Positions 16,346-25,291 are shown, counted from the first letter of the stretch. The stretch: 64,000 nucleotides of DNA from Hoeflea sp. (GCA_020637795.1 JACKJT010000001.1:806001-870000); one strand, 5' to 3'. Made by a program: numbers and translations. The notes: a model not told the origin generated them from the letters alone.

Positions 16346-17710
16346 ATGGTGTCTGTCTGGGCTGAAAAAGCGTTGCTGGAAAATGGGTGGGCGGAAAACG
16401 TGCTCATCGGGATCAGTCCGGACGGGCTGATCGAAAGCATTGAAACCAATCAACCTTCTACGGGGGAAACCGTCGGCATCCTGCTTCCGGCCCCGGCCAA
16501 TTGCCACAGTCATGCCTTCCAGCGGGCGATGGCCGGGCTGACGGAAAAGCGGGGGCCCGACGCCTCGGATTCGTTCTGGACCTGGCGGCAGCTGATGTTC
16601 CGCTTTCTCGACCGGCTGACGCCGGACCATGTCGAGGCGATCGCGGCCTTCGTGCAGATGGAAATGCTGGAGGCCGGATACAGTGCCAATGTCGAGTTTC
16701 ATTACCTGCATCACCAGCCGGGCGGCGTCCCCTACGCCAATATTGCAGAGATGGCGGAGCGGATTGCCGCGGCCAGCGCTGCCACCGGCATCGGGCTGAC
16801 GCTGCTGCCGGTGCATTACCAGTACGGCGGATGCGACAAACGTCCGCTGGGTGCGGGACAGATCCGCTTCGGCAACACACTCGATGCCTATGCCGCGCTG
16901 CATGCCAAGTCAGCGGAGGCGCTTGCCCACCTGCCCTCCGACTGCCGAATCGGCGTGGCTCCGCACAGCCTGCGTGCGATCGCGCCCGAGGACCTCGTCC
17001 ACCATGCAGATCTTGCGGGTGACAATCCGCTGCACATGCATCTGGCCGAGCAGATCGCCGAGGTCGAGGAAGTCGAGGTCGCCCATGGCAAGCGGCCGGT
17101 GGAATTCGTGCTCGACACGATGGAGTTGAACGCGCGTCGCTGCTTCATCCATTGCACGCAGATGCTGCCGCATGAAACCGAAGGCCTTGCCCGGAGCGGC
17201 GCGATCGCCGGGCTTTGCCCGATCACCGAATCAAGTCTCGGCGACGGCATTTTCGATGGCGTGCGCTGGCTTGAAAACGGTGGCGCGATCGCCATCGGTT
17301 CGGATTCCAATATCCGCATCTCGCTTGCGGAGGAACTGAGGACACTCGATTATTCGCAGCGGCTGCGCGATCATTCCCGCGCGGCGCTGGCGACGCCGGA
17401 CAAATCCACCGGCCGCCGCCTGCTCGACGCGGTCAATGCCGGGGGCGCTGCGGCTTCGGCGCGCAACAACGGAAGCCTTTCGGTTGGCAGACTCGCCGAC
17501 ATGATGGCACTCAACAGCGACGCCGTGGACCTGATCGGCAGGCATGGTGACACCATTCTGGATTGTTATGTGTTCGCCGGCGACGATCGCATGGTAGGGG
17601 ATGTCTGGTCGGCAGGCCGCCACATGGTAAAAGGTGGCCGGCATGTCAAACGAGAGGCCATCGTCTCGGCCTATGCCAGGACGATGCGGGAGCTTGGAGG
17701 GGCCATTTGA
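16346..17710 (+). CDS. hutF: Formimino-L-glutamate deiminase
   Basis: 454 residues, amidohydrolase superfamily. It deaminates N-formimino-glutamate to N-formyl-glutamate, which HutG then hydrolyses. The metal-binding pair is in PAPANCHSHAFQRAMAG (H54, H56), followed by HLAEQIAEVEE and AIGSDSNIRIS. It is transcribed away from hutI and is followed by hutC with a 4-base overlap. Together with hutH, hutU, hutI and hutG this gives a complete histidine-to-glutamate route releasing two NH3 and formate. Confidence 0.94.
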   Translation: MVSVWAEKALLENGWAENVLIGISPDGLIESIETNQPSTGETVGILLPAPANCHSHAFQRAMAGLTEKRGPDASDSFWTWRQLMFRFLDRLTPDHVEAIAAFVQMEMLEAGYSANVEFHYLHHQPGGVPYANIAEMAERIAAASAATGIGLTLLPVHYQYGGCDKRPLGAGQIRFGNTLDAYAALHAKSAEALAHLPSDCRIGVAPHSLRAIAPEDLVHHADLAGDNPLHMHLAEQIAEVEEVEVAHGKRPVEFVLDTMELNARRCFIHCTQMLPHETEGLARSGAIAGLCPITESSLGDGIFDGVRWLENGGAIAIGSDSNIRISLAEELRTLDYSQRLRDHSRAALATPDKSTGRRLLDAVNAGGAAASARNNGSLSVGRLADMMALNSDAVDLIGRHGDTILDCYVFAGDDRMVGDVWSAGRHMVKGGRHVKREAIVSAYARTMRELGGAI

Positions 17711-18408
17711 GCGGCGGCGAATTCAACAGTTGGCAAACGGTGCAGGCGGAAGTCCTGCGCCGGATCAATGCCCGTGAATGGAAGCCGGGCGACTTCATCC
17801 CCAACGAGGCGGAATTGTCGGTCGAATTCGGTTGCGCCCGGGCGACGGTCAACCGGGCGTTGCGCAATCTTGCCGAATCCGGCCTGCTCGACAGGCGCCG
17901 CAAGGCAGGCACCCGCGTGGCGCTGCATCCGGTCCGCAAGGCCACGCTCGACATCCCGGTCATCCGCTACGAGATCGAGGGCAAGGGCCAGACCTACCGC
18001 CATTCGGTCTTGTTGCAGGAAAGGCTGGCGCCCCCGTCCGGCATCCGCGCCCGTATGCGAACCGGTCCCGGCGACAAGCTGCTGCATCTCGTCACGCTGC
18101 ACCTGGCGGACGGAAAGCCCTACGTGTTTGGCGACCGCTGGATCAATCCGGAGGCGGTGCCGGGCATCGAGACGGCCGATCTCGGCGCCCAGAGCGCCAA
18201 TGAATGGCTGGTGGCCAACATTCCCTTTGAAGGCGGGGACTTTTCTTTTTCAGCCATGACCGCGGGAAAACGCGAAGCCGAGATCCTGGCCTGCAAGGAA
18301 GGCGAAGGGCTTTTCGTGATCGACCGCAGCACCTGGAACAAGACGCATATCATCACATCGGTGCGGCTGACATTTGCGCCGGGTTACCGGATGCACACGG
18401 AAATCTGA
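17707..18408 (+). CDS. hutC: GntR-family histidine utilisation repressor
   Basis: 233 residues: an N-terminal winged helix (about 5-75; PNEAELSVEFGCARATVNRAL) and a C-terminal UTRA ligand domain (about 90-230) of the HutC type, which in known cases senses urocanate. There is no usable ATG. The best start is TTG at 17707, overlapping the hutF stop as TTGA, with GGAGGGG 8 bases upstream, so this is a coupled, non-ATG start. It is convergent with the CaiD-like gene and ends 19 bases from it. It is expected to repress both hut arms. Confidence 0.9.
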   Translation: MSGGEFNSWQTVQAEVLRRINAREWKPGDFIPNEAELSVEFGCARATVNRALRNLAESGLLDRRRKAGTRVALHPVRKATLDIPVIRYEIEGKGQTYRHSVLLQERLAPPSGIRARMRTGPGDKLLHLVTLHLADGKPYVFGDRWINPEAVPGIETADLGAQSANEWLVANIPFEGGDFSFSAMTAGKREAEILACKEGEGLFVIDRSTWNKTHIITSVRLTFAPGYRMHTEI

Positions 18409-18427
18409 GCAGCCCAAAAGATTCGAG

Positions 18428-19210
18428 CTACTTGCCCTTCCAGACCGGATCGCGCTTTTCCGCGAAGGCCCGGAAACCCTCGAGATTGTCTTGGGACCCA
18501 TAGAGCGTATCGACCGTGCGCAACTGCCTGCGGGTGACCTTGTTCATGGTGTCCTGGAATTTCTCGCCCTCGGCCTCGCGCACCACTTCCTTGATGGCGG
18601 CAAAGACAAGCGGCGGGCCGGAGGCCAGCAGTTCGGCCATCTCCCAGGCCTTGCCCATCAGCTCATCGGGTTTGTGGATCTGGTTGACGAAGCCCCAGCG
18701 GTGGGCTTCCTCGGCATCGAGCCAGCGCCCGGTGAACAGCATTTCCATGGCAATGTGATAGGGAATGCGCTTGGGCAGCTTGATCGAAGCCGCATCGGCC
18801 ACGGTGCCGGAACGGATTTCCGGCAGCGCGAATGTTGCATGATCTGCGGCCAGGATGATGTCGCAGGAGAGCGCGATCTCGAGCCCACCGCCGCAGCAGA
18901 TGCCGTTGACGGCGCAGATCACCGGCTTGTTGAGATGCGGCAGTTCCTGCAATCCGCCGAAGCCGCCGACGCCGTAGTCGCCGTCGACCGCGTCGCCATC
19001 ATTGGCGGCTTTCAGATCCCAGCCGGGGCAGAAGAATTTCTCGCCGGCGGCGGTGAGGATCGCCACCCGAAGCTCCGGATTGTCGCGGAAATCGCGGAAC
19101 ACCTCGCCCATGATGCGGCTGGTCGCGAGATCGACGGCATTGGCCTTGGGCCGGTCGAGCGTGACTTCGAGCACATGGCCGACGATACGGGTTTTCACAG
19201 GTCCGGTCAT
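18428..19210 (-). CDS. Crotonobetainyl-CoA hydratase-like enoyl-CoA hydratase (CaiD-like)
   Basis: 260 residues, crotonase fold. CaiD adds water to crotonobetainyl-CoA to give L-carnitinyl-CoA. The oxyanion-hole segments (FCPGWDLKA, then NGICCGGGLEIALSCDI) and the acidic residue region LPEIRSGTVADA are visible, and the C-terminus EKRDPVWKGK closely matches the end of known CaiD proteins. The ATG at 19210 was chosen over the one at 19240 because AAGGAGTCC lies just before it and the length then equals CaiD. It is the last gene of a seven-gene minus-strand unit that contains a carnitine dehydrogenase, which supports a carnitine-related substrate. Confidence 0.78.
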   Translation of the reverse strand: MTGPVKTRIVGHVLEVTLDRPKANAVDLATSRIMGEVFRDFRDNPELRVAILTAAGEKFFCPGWDLKAANDGDAVDGDYGVGGFGGLQELPHLNKPVICAVNGICCGGGLEIALSCDIILAADHATFALPEIRSGTVADAASIKLPKRIPYHIAMEMLFTGRWLDAEEAHRWGFVNQIHKPDELMGKAWEMAELLASGPPLVFAAIKEVVREAEGEKFQDTMNKVTRRQLRTVDTLYGSQDNLEGFRAFAEKRDPVWKGK

Positions 19211-19226
19211 GAGCGGACTCCTTTTC

Positions 19227-21290
19227 CTATTCAGCGTCATGTAGGCGGATCAGCGCATCGACGGCGATGGCATCACCCACCCGGGCGATCAGCGGGTTGA
19301 CTTCGAGTTCGACCAGCCGATCACCATGAGCCACAGCATAGCGGCAGATGGACATCACGGCATCGGTCAAGGCGCGCATGTCGGCGGCGGGCTTGCCGCG
19401 ATAGCCCTGCAACAGGCGGCCGATCCGCAGGCTGTCGAGCGCAGTCTCGATCTCGACAGAGCTCGCGGGCAACAAAAGGCTGGCGGTGTCGGCCAGAAGT
19501 TCGGTGAGCACGCCGCCGGCGCCGAGGGTGAGGAGGAAGGTGCCGGTCGGGTCGCGGGTAATGCCGACAAGCACTTCCGCAATGCAGCCCACGGCCATTT
19601 CCTCGACAAGGAACTCGGAGGTGACGGTCTGCATCTTCCGGGCGGCGGCGCTGAGGCTCGGCTCATCGGCAATACCAAGCGCAACAAGGCCCGCTTCGCT
19701 CTTGTGCGCCAGGCCGGTGCCCTTGAGCACGACCGGGAATGACAGAGCTGCACTCTCCTCGATAAGCTCATCAATGGACTGCGCCTGTATCGATCTCGGA
19801 ATTCTCAGGCCGAATCCGGACAGGGCCTCTTTCGATGCGGCCTCGCTGAGGATGGATGACGAAACCGCCCCCTTGTTTGCGAGCAGCAGCGGCTCCGAAT
19901 CTGCATCCTTGAACCGCCCCGCGGCAATGGCTGCGCTTATGGCGGCAATGCCCTCGCTCATGCCGTGAAGGACTGCGACCCCTCCCCGCATGAACTCGCG
20001 GGTGAAATGATCCGACATGTTTTCCGGCAGACTCGCCAGCACGGCAACGCGTGAGCCGGTTTGAGCCTTCGCGGCGATGATCGCATCCACGGCGCACTGA
20101 TAGCCTGCGGGATCGCAGCGGTCGGCGCGGGGCAGATCGAGGATGAAGACGGTCAGATCAAAGGTGCCGGCCATGACCGTCGAGAACACCCGGGTCATGC
20201 GCGGCGTGTCGCCCCAGATGAAGGTGTGGTAGTCGAGCGGGTTGGCAATGGTGACGATGGGACCAAGTTCGGCCTTCAGCGCAGCGCGCTGACTTGCAGC
20301 GAAATCGACGAAATCCAGTGCACTGCCGCTGCTCAAGTCAGCCATCAGGCTCGCCTCGCCGCCCGAGCAACTGACCGAGCAGACAGCCGCGCCCGGCAAG
20401 GGGCCAAGCGTATGCAGCAGCTTGAGTGTTTCGAGGAACACCGCGATGGTTTCGACCTCGACGATGCCCAGCCGTCTGAGCAGCGCCGAGCCCGCCGCAG
20501 CATTGCCTGCGAGGGAGGCGGTGTGGGTCATGGTCGCGGCGCGGGCCTTGTCGGAGCGGCCGATCTTGATGGCGACCACCGGCTTGCCCATGGCGCGGGC
20601 TTTTTCGGCGAAGGCTTCCAGGGCGCGGATGTCGCCGAAACCTTCGAGATAGAGACCGATGGCCGTCACCCGGTCATCGTCGAGCAGAGCGGCGGCAATG
20701 TCGCTGGCGCCGACCTGGGCCTGGTTGCCGGCGGCAACCACATAGGCGATCGGCAGGCCACGCGCCTGCATGGTCATGTTGATGGCGATGTTGGACGACT
20801 GCGCGACGATCGCCACCCCGCTCTCGACCGGAAGGCCCCCATGCTGATCAGGCCAGAGCGTCACATTGTCGAGATAGTTCAAGAGGCCGTAGCAATTGGG
20901 CCCGAGGATCGACATGTCGCCAGCGGCGGCGATCAGCCGCGCCTGCAGGTCGGCACCGCCCGCGGTTTCGGTCTCGCTTTCAAGAAAGCCCGAGGCAAAG
21001 CACGTCGCCCCGCCGGCGCCCATGGCGCTCAACCGCTCCACCACCTCGATCGTTGCATCGCGGTTGACGCCGATGAAGCTGGCATCGGGAGCTGACGGCA
21101 GGTCATCGATGGAGGCAAGGCAGGGCACGCCGAGAATGTCGGCACGCTTCGGATTGACCGGCCAGATGTCGCCATCAAAGCCGGATTTCTTCAGCTGTGC
21201 GACGACATTGACTGCCCAGCCGCCACCGAACAGGGCGATGGATTTTGGCCTGAAGAGGCGCGAGAGATCTGGTCTCATGGGTTGGTTCAC
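19227..21290 (-). CDS. Acyl-CoA synthetase of the ADP-forming (acetyl-CoA synthetase / CoA ligase) superfamily
   Basis: 687 residues fusing an alpha part (CoA-binding domain about 8-100, ligase CoA domains to about 450) and a beta part (ATP-grasp, about 470-687). The phosphohistidine loop is at MTHTASLAG (H256), equivalent to the catalytic His of ADP-forming acetyl-CoA synthetases. LSFPVVLKGTGLAHKSEAGLV is the ATP-grasp entry. In this operon it would activate a quaternary-amine acid such as gamma-butyrobetaine or crotonobetaine with CoA; that substrate is inferred from CaiD-like and acyl-CoA dehydrogenase neighbours. The start is taken as GTG at 21290, overlapping the previous stop as GTGA; ATG at 21278 is an alternative. 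Confidence 0.75.
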   Translation of the reverse strand: MNQPMRPDLSRLFRPKSIALFGGGWAVNVVAQLKKSGFDGDIWPVNPKRADILGVPCLASIDDLPSAPDASFIGVNRDATIEVVERLSAMGAGGATCFASGFLESETETAGGADLQARLIAAAGDMSILGPNCYGLLNYLDNVTLWPDQHGGLPVESGVAIVAQSSNIAINMTMQARGLPIAYVVAAGNQAQVGASDIAAALLDDDRVTAIGLYLEGFGDIRALEAFAEKARAMGKPVVAIKIGRSDKARAATMTHTASLAGNAAAGSALLRRLGIVEVETIAVFLETLKLLHTLGPLPGAAVCSVSCSGGEASLMADLSSGSALDFVDFAASQRAALKAELGPIVTIANPLDYHTFIWGDTPRMTRVFSTVMAGTFDLTVFILDLPRADRCDPAGYQCAVDAIIAAKAQTGSRVAVLASLPENMSDHFTREFMRGGVAVLHGMSEGIAAISAAIAAGRFKDADSEPLLLANKGAVSSSILSEAASKEALSGFGLRIPRSIQAQSIDELIEESAALSFPVVLKGTGLAHKSEAGLVALGIADEPSLSAAARKMQTVTSEFLVEEMAVGCIAEVLVGITRDPTGTFLLTLGAGGVLTELLADTASLLLPASSVEIETALDSLRIGRLLQGYRGKPAADMRALTDAVMSICRYAVAHGDRLVELEVNPLIARVGDAIAVDALIRLHDAE

Positions 21291-22450
21291 GCCCCGAACG
21301 GCCGCAGCAGCGCGCGCGAAATGATGTGGCGCTGGATCTCCGAAGTGCCTTCCCAGATGCGCTCGATGCGGGCGTCGCGCCAGATGCGTTCGAGCGGCAA
21401 CTCGTCCATCAGTCCCATGCCGCCGTGGATCTGGATCGCCTCGTCGGCGACCATGGCGAGCATTTCGGTAGCCTTGAGCTTGGCCATGGCCATGTCGGCG
21501 TCCGACGCCTCGCCACGGTCGAACTTCCAGCCAGCCTCAAGGATCATCAGTTCGGCCGCCTTCATTTCCATCGCCATGTCGGCGAGCTTGAAGGAGACGC
21601 CCTGGAACTTGCCGATCGGCTGGCCGAACTGCTCACGTGTCGCCGCCCACTCGACCGAGTGGCGGAAGGCGCGGTCGGCGCGGCCGAGGCAGGTGGCACC
21701 GACCTGCAGACGAGTGGCGCCGAGCCAGGTGTTGGCCACCTCGAAGCCCTTGTGAACCTCGCCGAGCACGTTTTCGGCCGGGATACGGCAATTGTCGAAT
21801 TCGAGAATGGCGTTGGTATAGCCGCGGTGCGAGACATTGCGGTAGCCATCGCGGACCGCGTATCCGGGCGTTCCCTTGTCGACGAAGAAGGCCGTGATCA
21901 GCTTTTTCTTGCCGCGCGGCGTGTCTTCCTCACCCGTGGCCATGAAGGCGATGGTGAAGTCGGCGATGTCGGCGTGAGAGATGAAGTGCTTGGTGCCGTT
22001 GAGGATCCAGTCCGAACCGTCCTGCTTGGCGCTTGCCTTCATGCCGCGCAGATCGGAGCCGGCGCCCGGCTCGGTCATGGCGAGGCAATCCCACTTCTCG
22101 CCGGCGACACAGGGCTCGAGATAGCGGGCGCGCTGTTCGGGCGTACCGGCGCAGAGGATGTTCGAGGGACGCGCGACGCAGGTCCAGTGCAGCGCGTAAT
22201 TGGCGCGGCCAAGTTCCTTCTCGTAGAGCAGCCAGGTCGGCGTATCGAGGCCAGCGCCGCCGAACTCTTCCGGGATGTTGGCGGCATAAAGCCCGGCAGC
22301 GATCGCCTTCTGCTGGAGCTCGCGCACCAGGTCCATTTCGAGATGACCGCTGCGCTCGACCTCCGCCTCGTGCGGATAGAGCTCGTTCTCGACGAAGGAC
22401 CGCGTGGTCTCGACGATCATCTGCTGTTCCTGGGTCAGTCCGAAGTCCAT
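21287..22450 (-). CDS. Acyl-CoA dehydrogenase, probably gamma-butyrobetainyl-CoA dehydrogenase
   Basis: 387 residues, FAD-dependent acyl-CoA dehydrogenase fold. Signatures are AMTEPGAGSDLRGM (flavin/substrate site), the REQFGQPIGKFQ helix and the C-terminal IWEGTSEIQRHIISRAL, where the Glu of WEGT is at the catalytic-base position. The start was moved to the ATG at 22450, the beginning of family homology (MDFGLTQEQQ), four bases after the SDR stop. In the operon context it would desaturate butyrobetainyl-CoA to crotonobetainyl-CoA, upstream of the CaiD-like hydratase. A general medium-chain role cannot be excluded from sequence alone. Confidence 0.8.
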   Translation of the reverse strand: MDFGLTQEQQMIVETTRSFVENELYPHEAEVERSGHLEMDLVRELQQKAIAAGLYAANIPEEFGGAGLDTPTWLLYEKELGRANYALHWTCVARPSNILCAGTPEQRARYLEPCVAGEKWDCLAMTEPGAGSDLRGMKASAKQDGSDWILNGTKHFISHADIADFTIAFMATGEEDTPRGKKKLITAFFVDKGTPGYAVRDGYRNVSHRGYTNAILEFDNCRIPAENVLGEVHKGFEVANTWLGATRLQVGATCLGRADRAFRHSVEWAATREQFGQPIGKFQGVSFKLADMAMEMKAAELMILEAGWKFDRGEASDADMAMAKLKATEMLAMVADEAIQIHGGMGLMDELPLERIWRDARIERIWEGTSEIQRHIISRALLRPFGA

Positions 22451-22454
22451 GATC

Positions 22455-23216
22455 TTAAACCTTTGGGTCTGGGTTTTCTGTGTGGCCGTCGACAGCAATC
22501 ACCTGGCCGGAGACCAGCCTTGCCCCGTCGGAAGCTAGAAACACCGCCATGTTGGCGATGTCCTGCGCCGTGACGAAGGAACGCATCGACACGCCTGCTT
22601 CGTATCCGGCCCGGATCACGTCCGGTGTGGTTCCCTTGGCCTTGGCCTCGCGCTCGATGACGCCGTCGATGCGCGGGCCCTCGACGCAGCCCGGAGCGAT
22701 CGCATTGGCGCGGATGCCGAACGGGCCGAGTTCCATGGCCAATGTCTTCATCAGGCCGATCTCCGCCCATTTGGCCGACGCATAGGGAGCCCGGTTGGGG
22801 AAGCCGTAGAGACCGGCATTGGACGAGGTGATCAGGATGACGCCGGATTTCTGCGCCTTCATCATCGGCGCCGCATATTTGGCCGCCAGGAACGCGCCTT
22901 CGAGATTGACCGCCACGCAGCGGCGGAAATCCTCGGGCTCGACATCCTCGACAAGCGCCGTAGGCCCGGCAATGCCGGCATTGGCGCAGACCACGTCGAT
23001 GCCGCCCCATTCGCTTTGGATGCGGTCGAACACGGCGCGCATATGAGCGGGATCGCTGGCATCGCCCTGCTCTTTCAGCCAGCCGCCGGGACACTGATCG
23101 TGCGCCTGCCGGTCCATGTCGGTGACAAGAACGCGCGCGCCCTGGGCGGCAAAGGTTTCGGCCATGGCCTTGCCGATGCCCGATCCGCCACCGGTGATGA
23201 GGACGCGCTGGCTCAT
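22455..23216 (-). CDS. Short-chain dehydrogenase/reductase
   Basis: 253 residues, classical SDR. The NAD-binding Gly motif is TGGGSGIG (8-15), the structural CANAG segment is at 77-81, and the catalytic triad is visible as S132, Y145 and K149 (YASAK). An acidic residue, D33/D35, after the second strand suggests NAD(H) preference. It lies between the carnitine dehydrogenase fusion (4-base overlap) and the acyl-CoA dehydrogenase. Its substrate is not known; oxidation of a 3-hydroxy quaternary-amine intermediate or of the D-isomer of carnitine would fit the neighbours, but this is a guess. Confidence 0.8.
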   Translation of the reverse strand: MSQRVLITGGGSGIGKAMAETFAAQGARVLVTDMDRQAHDQCPGGWLKEQGDASDPAHMRAVFDRIQSEWGGIDVVCANAGIAGPTALVEDVEPEDFRRCVAVNLEGAFLAAKYAAPMMKAQKSGVILITSSNAGLYGFPNRAPYASAKWAEIGLMKTLAMELGPFGIRANAIAPGCVEGPRIDGVIEREAKAKGTTPDVIRAGYEAGVSMRSFVTAQDIANMAVFLASDGARLVSGQVIAVDGHTENPDPKV

Positions 23217-24652
23217 CCCTTGTCCCGCATGCTGGCGGGCCTGGGCAGCTTCGCCTGGGCTTCGCCGAGTGCGGTGATCTTTGCCAGCACTTCGCCTTCC
23301 GGCTCGCAGGCCCGGCGAGTTTGAAGCGAAACGTGGATCAGCAACTGGTTGCAGGTGGCAAGCAGCTCGCCATCCGCGATGCGGATCATCTCGTGGTACA
23401 TGCGCAGCTTCTTGCCGCGGGCTTCGAGCACCTGGGTGCGGACATGGATCGCGTCCCCCAGATGGGTCTCGCTCAGATAGCCGATCTCGTTGGAGACGGT
23501 GAAATAGGACAGGCCACCGGCAATGTAGTCCGGATCGGCACCGACCATCTGCATCACCACGTCACCGGCATCGGAGAACACCTGGCCGTAGCGGCTCTCG
23601 TTCATGTGGCCGTTGTAATCCATCCAGTCGATGGGGATGACGCGCTCGAGCGTCGTCAACGGCTTGTCGATGGCCGTCGGCAAGGGCGGTTTCTGGCGTG
23701 CGTCCTGGGTATTAAGCAATTCGCCCGCGCCCCAGTTGCGCCCTTTGAGCGCGCGCATGATCGAGACCAGATTGTCGTCGCGGATGCGCTCGAGCTCGCG
23801 GATCGAATGCATGCCCGACTGGGCGTCGGACTGATCGGCGATCATGTCGGTCAGCTCATCGGTGAGTTCGGGCACATCCATCAGCTTGGTCCAGGGCCAG
23901 GAAAGGCAGGGACCGAACTGGGCGATGAAATGGCGCATGCCGGCTTCGCCGCCGGCGATGCGGTAGGTCTCGAACAGGCCCATCTGCGCCCAGCGCATGC
24001 CGAAGCCGAAGCGGATGACGTCATCGATTTCCTGGGTGGTGGCGATGCCGTCCTTGACCAGCCAAAGCGCCTCGCGCCAGACGGCTTCGAGGAAGCGGTC
24101 GGCGATGTGAGCGTCGATCTCCTTGCGCACGATCAGCGGCTTCATGCCGATGCCGTCAAGCACGTCGCGGGCGCGCTCCAGCGTCTCCTGAACGCCGACC
24201 AGTTCGATCACCGGCAACAGATAGACCGGGTTGAAGGGGTGGGCGACGAAGATCTGCTCGGGCCGTGCCGCGCCCTGCTGCAACTCCGACGGCTTGAAGC
24301 CCGACGTCGACGAGCCGATCAGCGCGTCGGCGCGGCAGTGTTTCTGGATTTCGGCAAGGATCGTGTGCTTGATGTCGAGACGCTCGGGCACGCTCTCCTG
24401 GATCCAGTCCGCGCCGCCGACCGCGTCGGCGATCGAGGCGGCAAAGCTGAGCCTGCCTTCCTTCGGAACGCTGACATCGGACAGGGCCGGCAGCGAGCGC
24501 CGCGCATTGGCCAGCACCTCACCGACCTTGCGCTCGGCTTCAGGATCGGGATCGGAGATCACGACGTCCCAACCATTGAGAAGGAACCGGGCAGCCCAGC
24601 CACCACCGATCACACCACCGCCGATGATGGCGGCCTTCCTGATTTCGCTCAT
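23213..24652 (-). CDS. Bifunctional L-carnitine dehydrogenase / betainyl-CoA thioesterase fusion
   Basis: 479 residues in two domains. Residues 1 to about 320 are a 3-hydroxyacyl-CoA-dehydrogenase-like L-carnitine dehydrogenase: NAD-binding GGGVIGGGWAA (11-21), SSTSGFKPSEL (114-124) and AHPFNPVYLLPVIE (137-150), giving 3-dehydrocarnitine. Residues about 332-479 form a hotdog thioesterase with MDYNGHMNESRYG (344-356), where D345 is the expected catalytic Asp. It should release glycine betaine from betainyl-CoA made by the DUF849 enzyme encoded nearby. Such fusions are known in rhizobia, while pseudomonads keep the two activities on separate genes. It overlaps both neighbours by 4 bases. Confidence 0.87.
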   Translation of the reverse strand: MSEIRKAAIIGGGVIGGGWAARFLLNGWDVVISDPDPEAERKVGEVLANARRSLPALSDVSVPKEGRLSFAASIADAVGGADWIQESVPERLDIKHTILAEIQKHCRADALIGSSTSGFKPSELQQGAARPEQIFVAHPFNPVYLLPVIELVGVQETLERARDVLDGIGMKPLIVRKEIDAHIADRFLEAVWREALWLVKDGIATTQEIDDVIRFGFGMRWAQMGLFETYRIAGGEAGMRHFIAQFGPCLSWPWTKLMDVPELTDELTDMIADQSDAQSGMHSIRELERIRDDNLVSIMRALKGRNWGAGELLNTQDARQKPPLPTAIDKPLTTLERVIPIDWMDYNGHMNESRYGQVFSDAGDVVMQMVGADPDYIAGGLSYFTVSNEIGYLSETHLGDAIHVRTQVLEARGKKLRMYHEMIRIADGELLATCNQLLIHVSLQTRRACEPEGEVLAKITALGEAQAKLPRPASMRDKG

Positions 24653-25269
24653 GCGTTTCGCCCTTCGGCTGTCGTTGAATCTGTCAGGGGGACCCGCTCG
24701 CCTGCGCGGATCACGGCCGGGTCATAGGCCTTGCGGGCGAAGACCTCTTCGACCATGGGGCGGAAGAAGTCGATGGTCTCGTGCGGGTAGTCGGGATCGA
24801 AGCTATTCTGGTCCCAGCGTTCGCAGAAGGTGGCGCAATCGTCGTAATAGGCATGATCCCTGTAGGCGTCGCGGGCATGCGGATTGCCGCCGACATGATG
24901 GGCGTAATAGAGCTTCTGGAAATCGCCGTGCTTTTCCACCACCCATGCACACTGCTCGCGCACGAAGGGACGAAGGATGGCGGCGGCGTATTCGTCGTGA
25001 TTGTAGGGCGCGTAGATGTCGCCGATGTCATGCAGCAGGGCCGAGACCACCCAGTCGACATCGGCTCCATCGCGCCAGGCGCGGGTGGCCGATTGCAGCG
25101 AATGACCAAGCCGCGTGACCTGGTAGCCCGACAGGCTTGCATCCAGTTCGACCATCGCGCCGAGCAGCCGCTCGCCGGTCTTGGAAGCATATTCGATTTC
25201 GTGCTCGGTGAGGAACTCGTAATCCTCCCGGTCGCCATCCTTCATTGCAGTGAACTTGACCTTCTCCAT
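24649..25269 (-). CDS. HD-domain protein resembling mixed-valent diiron oxygenases (PhnZ/TmpB-like)
   Basis: 206 residues. The metal-ligand pattern is GHSLQSATRA (H56), ALLHDIGD (H80-D81), a later H91 in YNHDEYAA, a His pair in YYAHHVGG (H124/H125) and a late Asp in ERWDQNSFDPD (D153). This spacing, and especially the LLHDIGD plus WDQxSFDPDY combination, looks more like HD-domain oxygenases such as PhnZ and TmpB than HD nucleotidases. The Tyr/Glu lid that precedes the first His in PhnZ is not evident: the text here is LSGYQVTRLGH, with Tyr at -7. It sits tightly between the DUF849 enzyme and the carnitine dehydrogenase (4-base overlap) with a GGAGGGG ribosome site. Its function is unassigned; phosphohydrolase remains the conservative call. 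Confidence 0.7.
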   Translation of the reverse strand: MEKVKFTAMKDGDREDYEFLTEHEIEYASKTGERLLGAMVELDASLSGYQVTRLGHSLQSATRAWRDGADVDWVVSALLHDIGDIYAPYNHDEYAAAILRPFVREQCAWVVEKHGDFQKLYYAHHVGGNPHARDAYRDHAYYDDCATFCERWDQNSFDPDYPHETIDFFRPMVEEVFARKAYDPAVIRAGERVPLTDSTTAEGRNA

Positions 25270-25291
25270 GATCCCCTCCCCGGGAGCGTTG

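Noticed and set aside
22480..23062. Several short frames over the SDR gene on both strands
   Set aside because: The SDR frame has the full Gly-rich motif and Ser-Tyr-Lys triad; the others are shadows.
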